A stretch of DNA of 64,000 bases from Xylocopilactobacillus apicola (GCF_033095985.1 NZ_AP026802.1:558001-622000), one strand, 5' to 3'; positions 55,561-63,447 are shown, numbered from the stretch's first letter. Numbers and translations are program-made. The notes: a model not told the origin generated them from the letters alone.

Positions 55561-56328
55561 ACACTTCAGATGGCTATGGTCGTATTAATCATGGTTACCA
55601 TGAAATGTTAAAAGATACCGACAAGCTTTGGAAGTTGACACTTGGACCAAACACCAAATTTCCTGATGTGACTGTTGATGGACTTGAGGTCTCGGTGAAT
55701 TTGAAAGATCCAACGCCAGGGAAACCAATTAACGATCTCGCTAAACCGGTGCCGCCTAATTCGCAATACTTTGCAACTGATGCACAGTGGCGTGAAGCAA
55801 GTACAGATGATTTCCTTCATGAGCCAGACGGAGAGGCGAAGACGGCAGACGAAATTATGAGTGAATCGGCTACAGCTAATCGCAAGCGGACGTACGTTTG
55901 GGATCAGCGTGGACGCGTGTTGTTAGAAGCACCAACTGCGATAGATTTTGGGACTCATCGGGGATCAGTGCGAAGTCACAACTACAAAAGTGAAGATCAC
56001 AAGTTTAAGGTTACTGACAACCGCAACTCTCGTAAGAATAAGAAGTGGCGAATTGAAGCTGCAATGACGAAACCTCTGACTAAAGGGACTAAACGAATTA
56101 CGGGCAATCCGCTGCATCATAAGAACGGTTCGGGAGTGGAAACTAATTTGACACCAGTAGCGGTGCAACTAGCTGAGAAGGTAATTCCAGGCGTCATTTA
56201 TGAAGATACCTGGGAAGAACCGTGGAATATGCTTTTCAAAACGACAGCGAATGAGATTCCCGAGGCAGGCAGTTACAGTGGTGAGGTGACTTACACATTG
56301 CTTGATTCGACGCCTTAAATTTACTATT

Positions 56329-56362
56329 GAGTGTTGATCAGTAATGATCGGCGCTTTTTTTT
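56329..56362 (+). terminator. Terminator after the BspA-like gene, copy 2 of the repeated terminator
   Basis: GAGTGTTGATCA and TGATCGGCGCTT, with a GTAA loop and eight T. It differs from the ffh copy at only a few positions. Confidence 0.85.
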
Positions 56363-56378
56363 GGATCTATATTAACGG

Positions 56379-56448
56379 GTGTTGATAAGTAATTTTTTGG
56401 CCAGACAGATCTAAAGTCTTGCTGGCTTTTGTTTTTCAAATCGAACTG
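56379..56448 (+). repeat. 70-bp duplicated intergenic sequence, copy A, with internal terminator
   Basis: Starts GTGTTGATAAGT and ends TTTTTCAAATCGAACTG; copy B at 62980-63048 shares both ends and the central CAGATCTAAA. GCCAG (56400-56404) and CTGGC (56422-56426) form a terminator-like hairpin followed by T-rich sequence. Downstream sequences of the two copies differ. Confidence 0.75.
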
Positions 56449-56465
56449 TGGTCCCCCTACTAAAT

Positions 56466-56492
56466 AAAGGTGCTTAACTCAGGCACCTTTTT
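56466..56492 (+). terminator. Short terminator beside the IS66 remnant
   Basis: AAAGGTGC and GCACCTTT form a perfect 8-bp stem with a 9-nt loop, continuing into T. It works on either strand in principle. Confidence 0.5.
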
Positions 56493-56494
56493 GT

Positions 56495-56824
56495 AGTTCA
56501 TGTTGCTGGTGCAATTGTGAAATTATACTAATAGATCTCTGCATTGAAGCATCCCATATAAATGAGAATGTACCAATAAGGACCTTTGAAGCGATCACGC
56601 CTGCAGCCTCAGAAGAGAAATGCTGTGATTGAAAGGGATCAAGCTCGAATAGTTCCTGCATAATGGCCGTTAATATCCACGACCCAAGTTTTGCTTTTAG
56701 CGATCGGAGGTTAATAAACTGATTACATTTTTGAGGCCGAAAAATTTACCTCAATAATTGACTTAAGATTATCATAAGGAAAATAAATCTCGGTGAGAAA
56801 AACGGGCGATTGTTTGGTACTTAC
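56495..56824 (-). pseudogene. Decayed IS66 end with tnpB remnant
   Basis: On the minus strand, peptide pieces such as ELFELDPFQSQHF match the TnpB of the intact IS66 nearby (QFELDPFQPQLF), and RDRFKxxY-like sequence follows in another frame, so the gene is broken by frameshifts. The outer end near 56803-56824 reads CGGGCGATTGTTTGGTACTTAC, a close match to the right inverted repeat of the intact copy (60813-60834). The left half of the element is missing. Its end lies 38 nt before the next gene, so it may have supplied or altered that promoter. Confidence 0.7.
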
Positions 56825-56862
56825 GATACAATTAAAACATTATATGAAAGATTGGAGCTGAA

Positions 56863-58434
56863 ATGGTCTATAAATATTATTCGCACTTTAAATTTGTTTT
56901 GCTGAATTTGTTTGGGTTAATCTCAAGCGCCCAGAGTATTGTGTTGGCATTTATGGTGGGCAGCTTAACTGATATTGCTACCAGGAAATCCTCTCAGTCG
57001 ATTCCACGTTTTTTAGTGATTACGATCAGCGCTTTTTTAGTCACTTTTTTTGCTCAGTTAATTTTTAACTATTTGAAAACCGATGCAATTAAAACTACTA
57101 ATACGCGTTTAAGATCCAAAATATTTCGCGGAATGTTGAACACTTCGACGACTGAAAATAGTAATTCTTTGAGTTTTTTGACGAATGATTTTAAGCTGTT
57201 GGAAACCAACCGTTTTGAGGCAGAAATCTCTATTTTAATTGATTTTTATACCTTGGTTTTGGCGCTAAGTTATGCCATTTATCTAAATTGGATTTTAACT
57301 TTGGTGGTTTTAATTGGAGCTTTTCTGCCAATGATTGCTTCGAATTTTTTTCAAAAACCAATTCAACAAGCCTCCGAAAAATGGTCTGAAGCTAATAGTC
57401 AATACGTTAATCAGTCGAAGAATTTTCTGGCAGGCACTGATACTTTTCGCCTTTATGGATGCCAAGATCAGGCAGTTAAACGCAATGCTGATTCGATGAC
57501 TCGCCTGGAGAATGCTCTTCAGAAAATGAATCGTTTAAATTTAGATGCAAGTTCCTACGTTAACCTTGTCGTTTATGTGGGAGGTTTTATGCTGCCGTTT
57601 CTAATTGGAGTCTTGATGGTCCTTAAAGGGGCAACGACGATTGGTACGTTGTTTGCTGAAATCCAGCTGGCAAATACTTTTATTAGTCCAATTATGTCGA
57701 TTCTTGATCAGCGCAATAAGTTAGCGACGACAAAGAAAATTGTGACGAAAGTCAATGATTACGTAGCTTTAGCAGACCAAAAAGAGTCACAAAAATCTGG
57801 TGATTTTCAGGAGTTAGCGGTCAAAGACCTTAAGTTAAGGCGTCAAAATCAAGTCTTAGCTAAGGGAATCGACTTTGAACTTAAAACAGGGGAACGGCTG
57901 GCGATTATCGGGTCGTCGGGTTCTGGCAAATCAACGTTGTTACAGTTTTTGTTGACAGGAGAATTTGGCGAAGCTTCAGAAATCCAGCTTAATGAAAAAG
58001 CGGTCCAAGCGGGCAGTTTTAAACAAATTTTTGCCTCTGCAAGCCAAAAGCCGACTATTTTTGCAGCTGATTTATGGTTCAACCTTACTTTAGGTGTAGA
58101 TATTTCTCGAAAAGAAGTTGAGGAAATTTGCAGTCAATTGGATTTAGAAGATTTAGTTAAAAGTAAAGGATTCGATTATTCATTGGGAGATAATGCGGAC
58201 CAGCTCTCAGGCGGTCAATTAGCGCGCATCGAATTAGCGCGGGCAATTCTTGCCAGACGCGCTGTATTATTATTGGATGAAATCAACGCATCACTGGATC
58301 ATCTGACCGATCAAGATATTCACCGATACCTTTTCAACAGTAATCATACGTTTGTTGAAGTGATTCACCACTATGATCAACAAACGCTTCAAAATTTTGA
58401 TCGGGTGCTTGATCTTAATCGCTTTCAAGTGTGA
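56863..58434 (+). CDS. ABC transporter permease/ATP-binding half-transporter
   Basis: 523 residues. Type I exporter layout: about six transmembrane helices in the first 290 residues, then the ATPase: Walker A GSSGSGKSTLL, Q-loop region ASASQKPTIFAADLW, signature LSGGQLARIELARAI, Walker B VLLLDEINASLD, and an H-loop His (EVIHHYD). GGAG precedes the ATG. A half-transporter must dimerise; no second half lies here. The convergent truncated gene (58415-58626) may be its regulator. The exported substrate (peptide, lipid or drug) is unknown. Confidence 0.9.
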   Translation: MVYKYYSHFKFVLLNLFGLISSAQSIVLAFMVGSLTDIATRKSSQSIPRFLVITISAFLVTFFAQLIFNYLKTDAIKTTNTRLRSKIFRGMLNTSTTENSNSLSFLTNDFKLLETNRFEAEISILIDFYTLVLALSYAIYLNWILTLVVLIGAFLPMIASNFFQKPIQQASEKWSEANSQYVNQSKNFLAGTDTFRLYGCQDQAVKRNADSMTRLENALQKMNRLNLDASSYVNLVVYVGGFMLPFLIGVLMVLKGATTIGTLFAEIQLANTFISPIMSILDQRNKLATTKKIVTKVNDYVALADQKESQKSGDFQELAVKDLKLRRQNQVLAKGIDFELKTGERLAIIGSSGSGKSTLLQFLLTGEFGEASEIQLNEKAVQAGSFKQIFASASQKPTIFAADLWFNLTLGVDISRKEVEEICSQLDLEDLVKSKGFDYSLGDNADQLSGGQLARIELARAILARRAVLLLDEINASLDHLTDQDIHRYLFNSNHTFVEVIHHYDQQTLQNFDRVLDLNRFQV

Positions 58435-58626
58435 TTTGGCGATATTTGAGCGCATCAGTTCGGCGATAATTGTAAATACTTTGGCTAATTGGGTTTGATT
58501 CATTATCGATGAATTCTTTAAAATCGAAAAGCGTTTTAATAATTTTCTCAGCTTTCTTAAAATCGCCAAAATAGAGCTCACAAATTGCGATCCAAAATTT
58601 TATTTCAATTTTGTCATCAATTGTTC
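58415..58626 (-). pseudogene. 3' fragment of a TPR-like (possibly Rgg-type) regulator, truncated by IS66
   Basis: On the minus strand an open frame of 69 codons enters directly from the IS66 left end and stops at 58415-58417. The peptide is helical, with ELYFGDFKKAEKIIKTLF and YNYRRTDALKYRQI, as in the C-terminal TPR part of Rgg/GadR/MutR regulators; this family call is tentative. No matching upstream part exists on the other side of IS66, so the 5' end was lost, not just separated. The stop overlaps the 3' end of the convergent ABC gene by 20 nt. Confidence 0.55.
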
Positions 58627-58654
58627 GTAAGCACCAAATAACCGACGTATATTA

Positions 58655-58701
58655 AAAGGCTCGCGATTCTGTTATTCTTAAAATCAGAATTGTGAGCCTT
58701 T
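58655..58701. terminator. Hairpin at the 3' end of IS66 tnpC
   Basis: 17-bp stem: AAAGGCTCGCGATTCTG (58655-58671) with CAGAATTGTGAGCCTTT (58685-58701), with two G-U pairs, flanked by T-rich sequence on both strands. It ends tnpC transcription and could block read-through into the element. Confidence 0.7.
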
Positions 58702-58732
58702 CTTTTCGGTTTAGAATTTTATTTGAATTACT

Positions 58733-60252
58733 TTAATACCGGCATTTGGCTTGAACTTCTTTAGACCAAGGCAAATAATCCTCTAACTGCTCTTCTCTTG
58801 GATTACCGCAAAATTTAGGCAGCTCAAAGAAAAGATACTCCAAGTACTTTTGGAAGTTAAGGTGGTTTAAGTTAGCTGTTCCAGCTAAACTCAAGAATAT
58901 CGCATTGGCTGTTACTCCCGCTACACTTGTACTAAATAAGCTATTCTTTCGGCAAATGACCGATTTCTTAATACTTCGTTCTACTAGATTATTATCCAAC
59001 GGGATCATCGGGTCATTCAAAAATGCTTCCAATGCCTCTCGATTCTTTAATGCGTATTCAACTGCGTTTTTCAGTTTTGATTTATTGATAATGGGATATT
59101 TACCAGTTAATTCCCAGAATTGTTCTACGATCTTACGCGACTGCGTCTTCCTAACTTGAAGTCGTTTGTCTCTCGGTAAATCAGCGATCCTATCTTCAAT
59201 CTGGTAAAGCTGATCAATCAACTGGTCAAACTTTGCTGCAAGACCAAGGTGTTTAAACTCTTGCGCCGCAACTACAAACTTACGGTGAACATGAGCCCAA
59301 CAACCGGTTCTTTTGATCTTAGAGCCCAGATTGTTGTAGCCATTATATCCGTCGGTGGTTAGGAATCCTTGCCAACCTTGAAGTAATTTCTGCAGCACTG
59401 TCTGACTTCTGGTTGGCGAATAATTGAATAAAACAATCTGATTAGTTGAATATTTAGAAGTTTGGAGGACCAATAAGTATGATTTACTGGTAGACTTCTT
59501 GCCAGGTTCTCTTAAAACTTAAATGGGAGTCTCATCACAATGTAAGTATTGTGACTTCTTTAACTTTTTCAATAAAAGCTTATATAACGGTTCAAGCAGT
59601 TGCGAAAGTTTAATGACCCAATTACATAAGGTTATCTCCGAGACTGAGAAGCCCATCTTTTGAAAGTTTCTTCTTTGACGATCTAAAGGAAGTGCTAATT
59701 CAAACTTATTGTCAATAATGTTGCTGGCAAGACTGGGAGTTAATACGCTATGAGGAATTAGAGATAGAGGTGCTGATGCAGAAAAAGGAACACTATCAAC
59801 ACAGTGATTACACTTACCAATCTCGGCATAGGTTTCAACTCTTTCGAACCAAGCTGGATGATAAACTATTTTGCAATTTAAGAGCCGGTTTTTAATTATT
59901 ACATAAGGTTGATGACAGCTAGCGCAAAGTTTATCTGGTAGCTGTTGAACTATTTTTCGGACCGGGAGTTTTTCGTTGATTTGATCTTGACGAGTTTTCC
60001 TTTGACTCTTTTGTACTGGACGGGTGCATGTTTCACTCTTGGTTGTGCCAGAGGAGTCTGGCTCATTTCGAAAAAATCTTTTTCTCCAAACAAAGAGCTT
60101 TGAGCATCATTGCTTTGTGCATCAAATTTGGTTTTATCTGAGCGAGATCCATAATGAGTCCGGTTAAGATCAGCAAGCTGTTCTTTTAACCAGACAATTT
60201 CTGCTTTTAAGGATTTGTTTTCAGCAATCAAAGATTCTTCATTTGTTGTCAT
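58733..60252 (-). pseudogene. tnpC: IS66 transposase TnpC, frameshifted and interrupted
   Basis: Together the pieces make about 500 residues of IS66 transposase. The start at 60252 gives the N-terminal coiled-coil region (ENKSLKAEIVWLKEQLADLN, then YGSRSDKTKF). The frame shifts near 59995 at an AAAA run. The middle part (CxxC-type zinc motif LCASCHQ and CNHC, then the helical region and LHCDETPI) lies in the other frame and meets an in-frame TAA at 59519-59521. After it the catalytic remainder (EPGKKSTSKSYLL, TTDGYNGYNNLG, AHVHRKF, NLVERSIKKSVICRKNSLF) stays open to 58733. Two lesions make it inactive unless read through. Confidence 0.9.
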
Positions 60253-60301
60253 GTATAGTTTAATCGTCTTTATTTTATTTATTCAATTATAACATACAAA
60301 T

Positions 60302-60360
60302 AAGCAAAACAAAAGAGATCTAGCCCTTAAAGTTGACTAAATCTCTTATTTGTTTTGCTT
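60302..60360 (-). repeat. Inverted repeat between IS66 tnpB and tnpC
   Basis: AAGCAAAACAAAAGAGAT (60302-60319) and ATCTCTTATTTGTTTTGCTT (60341-60360) pair over about 18 bp with a small bulge. On the minus strand it follows the tnpB stop and precedes tnpC, so it may partly terminate or couple the two genes. Confidence 0.65.
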
Positions 60361-60364
60361 TATG

Positions 60365-60721
60365 TTAATAGAAGTACCCTGGTTCTGACTTCTTGATGGT
60401 GGATATAATGCCGAATCCATTCAAAAGATCTGCGAGTTGTTTTTGATCCAGTTTGAGTAGCTCTTCTGGTTCATTAGGCCATTGAAATCTTCCACGATCA
60501 ATTCGCTTATAGAGTAAGACAAAGCCATCGTGTTCATGGTAGAGGGCTTTAAATCGGTCGCGCTTTGTACCGCAAAAGAGAAACAATTGCGGTTGAAAAG
60601 GATCCAGTTCAAATTGATCATGGACGATGGCAGCTAAACCATCGATCGATTTGCGTAAATCAGTTTTGCCACATATTAAATAAATTGCTTTAAGAGCCTG
60701 AAAATTAATCAGTCTATTCAT
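60365..60721 (-). CDS. tnpB: IS66 family accessory protein TnpB (Orf2)
   Basis: 118 residues, intact. Family signature IYLICGKTDLRKSIDGLA, then FELDPFQPQLFLFCG and DRFKALYHEHDGFVLLYKRIDRGRF. It is required with TnpC for IS66 transposition. Its ATG lies about 92 nt from the right inverted repeat; there is no room for tnpA upstream, as in short IS66 variants. Confidence 0.93.
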   Translation of the reverse strand: MNRLINFQALKAIYLICGKTDLRKSIDGLAAIVHDQFELDPFQPQLFLFCGTKRDRFKALYHEHDGFVLLYKRIDRGRFQWPNEPEELLKLDQKQLADLLNGFGIISTIKKSEPGYFY

Positions 60722-60834
60722 ATAGCACTTCCTAAGCGCTGAGTCTGGTCTATATAATCACCTCAAATATTTGATTGAGATAATTATAATGAATCTTCGG
60801 TGGTAAAAAAACACGTCGATTATTTGGTGCTTAC

Positions 60835-61145
60835 ATATAATCACTGTAAATTCAAAGACTATAGTACAAGATTATGTATAGTAAAAAACTTTAAATGAAA
60901 TTTATTTGCATAATTATTGCCTGTATGTTAATTTAATTATCATAGAAAAGGAGGAAAGTACTGTTGGCTAATTATAATTAATGTAAATAACTGTAATTGT
61001 TATTTTTTCGATATTTGGGGGTATTATCTATGTGATTCTATTGCAAGTATATTTCTGCTTATTGATCATTTGTTTTAAGCTGGTCAAGGCCAAAAAAATT
61101 CTAGTGGCCGTTGTAAACACAAACATAATTTGAAGGAGTAAATCA
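60835..61145 (+). other. AT-rich intergenic region upstream of the YiiX-type gene
   Basis: About 310 bp, much more A/T-rich than its neighbours. A strong AAAGGAGG lies at 60948-60955, followed by only a five-codon frame (TTG start, stop at 60978), perhaps a relic. A GGGGG at 61017-61021 precedes a 33-codon frame listed separately. I find no clear -35/-10 pair and no remaining part of the truncated 58415-58626 gene. Confidence 0.5.
61032..61133 (+). CDS. Possible 33-residue hydrophobic leader peptide
   Basis: A GTG at 61032, 10 nt after GGGGG, opens a 34-codon frame: a hydrophobic stretch (LLQVYFCLLIICF), a basic KLVKAKK turn and a hydrophobic end. Its TGA (61131-61133) overlaps the AAGGAG of the next gene, so translation would be coupled. 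The pattern recalls small hydrophobic peptides beside Rgg regulators, but an alternative ATG at 61030 stops at once (ATG-TGA), and no homologue is known to me. Low confidence. Confidence 0.3.
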   Translation: MILLQVYFCLLIICFKLVKAKKILVAVVNTNII

Positions 61146-62321
61146 ATGAAATTTAGATATAAACTTGCAACTTATATTAGCACTATTGGATTAGCAATTT
61201 GCTTACCGATTACGGCGGTAAATGCTGATACAGAAAATAATTATAACCAGATAAATTCGAATTCTGATGAACAAGGTTCAAAGGAATCCATAGAAAATAG
61301 TACCGATCAAACAAATCCCAATTCTGGTGAACAGGGTTCAAAGGAATCTGTAGAAAATAATACTGATCAAGCAAAAACAAATTCTGGTGAACAGGTAACT
61401 TCAATGGAATCCAAGGATAATATTGATCAAATAAACGCAAAATCCTTGACACAGACCATGAGTTTAGAGCTTCAAAATCCAAATACTCACCCTGATTTAA
61501 TTAGCTTTGCTTATGACTCAGAAGTAAAAAAAGGAAAGATTGATCCCAGTAAGAATAGTTTAGCTGTTTATTCGAAAAATTATCGAAATGGGTTCAGCAC
61601 TTTCCTATCAATGAGACAATTGGATCCAACTTTAAGTTATACAGACTGGTTTGAAAAGTGGTGTAATAACGGAGCTTCTCCTAGCGGGGAAGGATACGTC
61701 CAAAAGAAGGTTGAGAAATCTAACGGTTTAACACGTGGATGTACGCCATCACAAGCGGCAAACGCTCAACGGTTTAGAAATGATATTCGAAAAGGAGATA
61801 TAGTACTCATTACTAATGGTGGGTTAGGTCATGCTGCCATTGCAACCTCCAGAAATTATTTACTTGAAATGACTGGCGGTGGCAACATATTTGATTGGTT
61901 TGGTGGCACGTTACATTCCAATAATAATCAATATGTAATTGAAGATTGGTTATTTCCATGGGATTGGGTTGCAAAAGGTCACCCCCACAGAAATCATATT
62001 AGCGAAAATATTGAAATTTGGAGACTAAATGATAGTAGAATGGCACAGAGAGTGGCCGATTATGCAGATTCACATTATTATAGCACCTATAATGGGTATA
62101 ATAAAAACATCCACATAAATTATCAGCTAACAATAGGTTTGGGTGGTAGAAATCCAAATTATTGTTCCAAACTTGTTTTCCAAGCCTTTTACCATGGATC
62201 GGGTAGCTCTCCGGTAGTTAAAAGATATGTTGCTAACCAGGGGTGGATTTTACCATATGACTTAAAAAATATGTTCGATCATAATTATGGATATTATGCA
62301 TATCGTGTTGGCACTTACTAA
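61146..62321 (+). CDS. Secreted permuted NlpC/P60-like cysteine hydrolase (YiiX/YebB-type)
   Basis: 391 residues. Signal peptide 1-27 (cleavage near VNA-D). Residues about 35-95 are three to four imperfect 20-residue repeats (core NSGEQGSKES), an extended spacer. The catalytic part resembles the YiiX-type permuted papain fold: KGDIVLITNGG then His229 (LGHAAI), a YVIED segment, and Cys340 (NPNYCSKLVFQAF), with His before Cys as expected for the permuted order. Such enzymes cut amide or ester bonds in peptidoglycan or lipids. Codon use is AT-rich. AAGGAG precedes the ATG. The adjacent membrane-anchored gene may be its partner or immunity protein. Family assignment from motifs only. Confidence 0.65.
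   Translation: MKFRYKLATYISTIGLAICLPITAVNADTENNYNQINSNSDEQGSKESIENSTDQTNPNSGEQGSKESVENNTDQAKTNSGEQVTSMESKDNIDQINAKSLTQTMSLELQNPNTHPDLISFAYDSEVKKGKIDPSKNSLAVYSKNYRNGFSTFLSMRQLDPTLSYTDWFEKWCNNGASPSGEGYVQKKVEKSNGLTRGCTPSQAANAQRFRNDIRKGDIVLITNGGLGHAAIATSRNYLLEMTGGGNIFDWFGGTLHSNNNQYVIEDWLFPWDWVAKGHPHRNHISENIEIWRLNDSRMAQRVADYADSHYYSTYNGYNKNIHINYQLTIGLGGRNPNYCSKLVFQAFYHGSGSSPVVKRYVANQGWILPYDLKNMFDHNYGYYAYRVGTY
61248..61430 (+). repeat. 60-bp tandem repeats in the YiiX-type gene
   Basis: Three units of about 60 nt with near-identical cores GGTTCAAAGGAATC and GATCAA encode NxDQxxxNSGEQGSKES-like peptides. Units vary in sequence, so this is an old tandem array. Confidence 0.7.
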
Positions 62322-62344
62322 ATGATTGTATTGGTACTTAATGT

Positions 62345-62962
62345 ATGAAAAAAATTCGCAAAGTCTTAATCATCTTTGTTTCTATAATTACTGTTCCTAT
62401 GATTGCGTTCGCAGTATATATGTCCGTTTACAGTTATCAACATAATATTGCTAGGAATAAAGGATATAAGGAAATAAGCACAGTCGTTCCGATTTCAAGG
62501 CAAATTAGAATGGAAGATAACACGCCCACTAGGGTACTTTCTTTCTTCCCGAAAAGTTATGAAATTAACATCACTACGAAGGAGGACTATGAACACTGGA
62601 AGAAATTAGTTTTAAAGAGAGGCAAATTATTGTACGGTGATGGACCACACTCACATCAAGAATTAAAAGAGTACGTGAAAGACGTTAATCATTGCGAGCT
62701 GTTCTATAGCTCAGAACAAACGGTAAAGAACACTAAACCAGATGAAAGTCTAGCGATGCTGATGAATGGATACGTAATGAATCCTGATCCTAAATCTCCC
62801 TATACAAATCAAAAAGGTTTTAAAACTTGGAATGATGCAATCAAAAACATGTACGACAATTTTGCTTGTGTTCCAAGTAATCATGATTTGATTGAAAAAT
62901 GGAAATTTCCGAAGAAGAACATTGAAGAAATGAACACTTACCGGAAGAAGTTGGGAAAATAA
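62345..62962 (+). CDS. Membrane-anchored extracytoplasmic protein of unknown function
   Basis: 205 residues. One N-terminal transmembrane helix (about 7-30) after KKIRK, then a soluble, basic domain outside the cell with two Cys (in NHCELF and FACVPSN). I recognise no family. It lies 23 nt after the secreted hydrolase and has no strong ribosome site, so it is probably co-transcribed. Position and anchoring suit a dedicated immunity, inhibitor or anchor protein for that hydrolase, but this is inference. A terminator repeat follows. Confidence 0.7.
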   Translation: MKKIRKVLIIFVSIITVPMIAFAVYMSVYSYQHNIARNKGYKEISTVVPISRQIRMEDNTPTRVLSFFPKSYEINITTKEDYEHWKKLVLKRGKLLYGDGPHSHQELKEYVKDVNHCELFYSSEQTVKNTKPDESLAMLMNGYVMNPDPKSPYTNQKGFKTWNDAIKNMYDNFACVPSNHDLIEKWKFPKKNIEEMNTYRKKLGK

Positions 62963-62979
62963 GTGATATATGTCAATCA

Positions 62980-63048
62980 GTGTTGATAAGTGATTTTCCA
63001 GCCAGCCAGATCTAAATTGATCTAGCTGGTTTTTTTCAAATCGAACTG
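62980..63048 (+). repeat. 70-bp duplicated intergenic sequence, copy B
   Basis: Matches copy A (56379-56448) at both ends (GTGTTGATAAGT, and TTTTTCAAATCGAACTG) and in the centre. It lies directly before an orphan WxL-like coding fragment, which suggests that the unit moves with, or marks, these gene ends. Confidence 0.75.
63003..63037 (+). terminator. Terminator within repeat copy B
   Basis: CCAGCCAGATC pairs with GATCTAGCTGG (one mismatch), then seven T. It closes the hydrolase/membrane protein unit. Confidence 0.75.
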
Positions 63049-63061
63049 CTTCTCACTTCAA

Positions 63062-63439
63062 AAACGGAACCTTGGGGCGCTGAGAAATAAAGAATACAAA
63101 AGTTCAGCGCAGAATTTGAAAGTGACAGATAACCGAAATGTAAGAGCGGGCAAGAATTGGCGCATTGAAGCAGCGGTAACGAATCCGTTGAAGCACGCAA
63201 CGGATCCGACAAAAGTAATTAACGGCGATCCGCTTTATTATCACGACACGATCTCAGGGACGGCGACGCATTTGTCGTCAACAGCGCAAGTTCTATATAA
63301 CGAAACGGGGACAAGCGCGTATCAAGATGTGAAGAATTATCCTTGGGATTTGAGATTTAAAGCAAATCCTAGCAATATTCCGAAAGCCGGGAAATACAAC
63401 GCAACGGTGACATTTACCTTGGTGAATGCAACGCCATAA
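63062..63439 (+). pseudogene. Orphan C-terminal WxL-like domain fragment
   Basis: The frame encodes the end of a WxL-like surface protein: RNKEYKSSAQNLKVTDNR, then RAGKNWRIEAAVTNPL, and an end in YNATVTFTLVNATP. It is clearly related to the C-terminal domain of the BspA-like protein (KVTDNRNSRKNKKWRIEAAM). There is no signal peptide or upstream part, and only a weak TTG start, so it is a broken or detached domain, left by recombination or IS activity, or a silent donor for domain exchange. Confidence 0.8.
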
Positions 63440-63447
63440 ATTTAATT

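Larger units (their letters stand above)
53084..56318 (+). pseudogene. BspA-like surface protein gene, out of frame at a G9 tract (probable phase-variable OFF state)
   Basis: From the ATG at 53084 (good AGAGGAG) the frame gives a signal peptide of about 35 residues (cleavage near SRA-AD), then meets nine G at 53229-53237 and stops at 53246-53248. The rest of the protein continues in another frame from 53238 to 56318. With eight G (or eleven) the whole would read through as about 1077 residues. Regions in that product: an N-terminal domain containing IFFGASDWNS and VTFGHDTVEG segments (unrecognised, reminiscent of a GATase1-like fold seen in surface proteins); an Ig-like middle; seven 26-residue BspA/DUF285 leucine-rich repeats (about 54960-55570); and a C-terminal WxL-like domain with WRI and YTL in place of WxL motifs. 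No LPxTG. The G run is either a contingency switch or, less likely, a sequencing error. Confidence 0.85.
58627..60834 (-). mobile_element. IS66 family insertion sequence (inactive transposase)
   Basis: 2208 bp bounded by 22-bp terminal inverted repeats that differ at one position: GTAAGCACCAAATAACCGACGT at 58627-58648 and its complement at 60813-60834. It carries tnpB (intact) and tnpC (broken); no tnpA is present. The 8-bp flanks (AATTGTTC left, ATATAATC right) are not a target-site duplication, so the copy sits at a rearranged junction. The genes are on the minus strand. An older decayed end of the same family lies at 56495-56824. Confidence 0.88.

Noticed and set aside
56479-56661. 60-codon minus-strand frame as a gene
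   Set aside because: Its sequence matches part of TnpB and continues in another frame, so it is a relic of IS66.
59940-60010. Programmed frameshift in IS66 tnpC
   Set aside because: The AAAA site is short and the downstream frame also has a stop at 59519-59521; decay is simpler.
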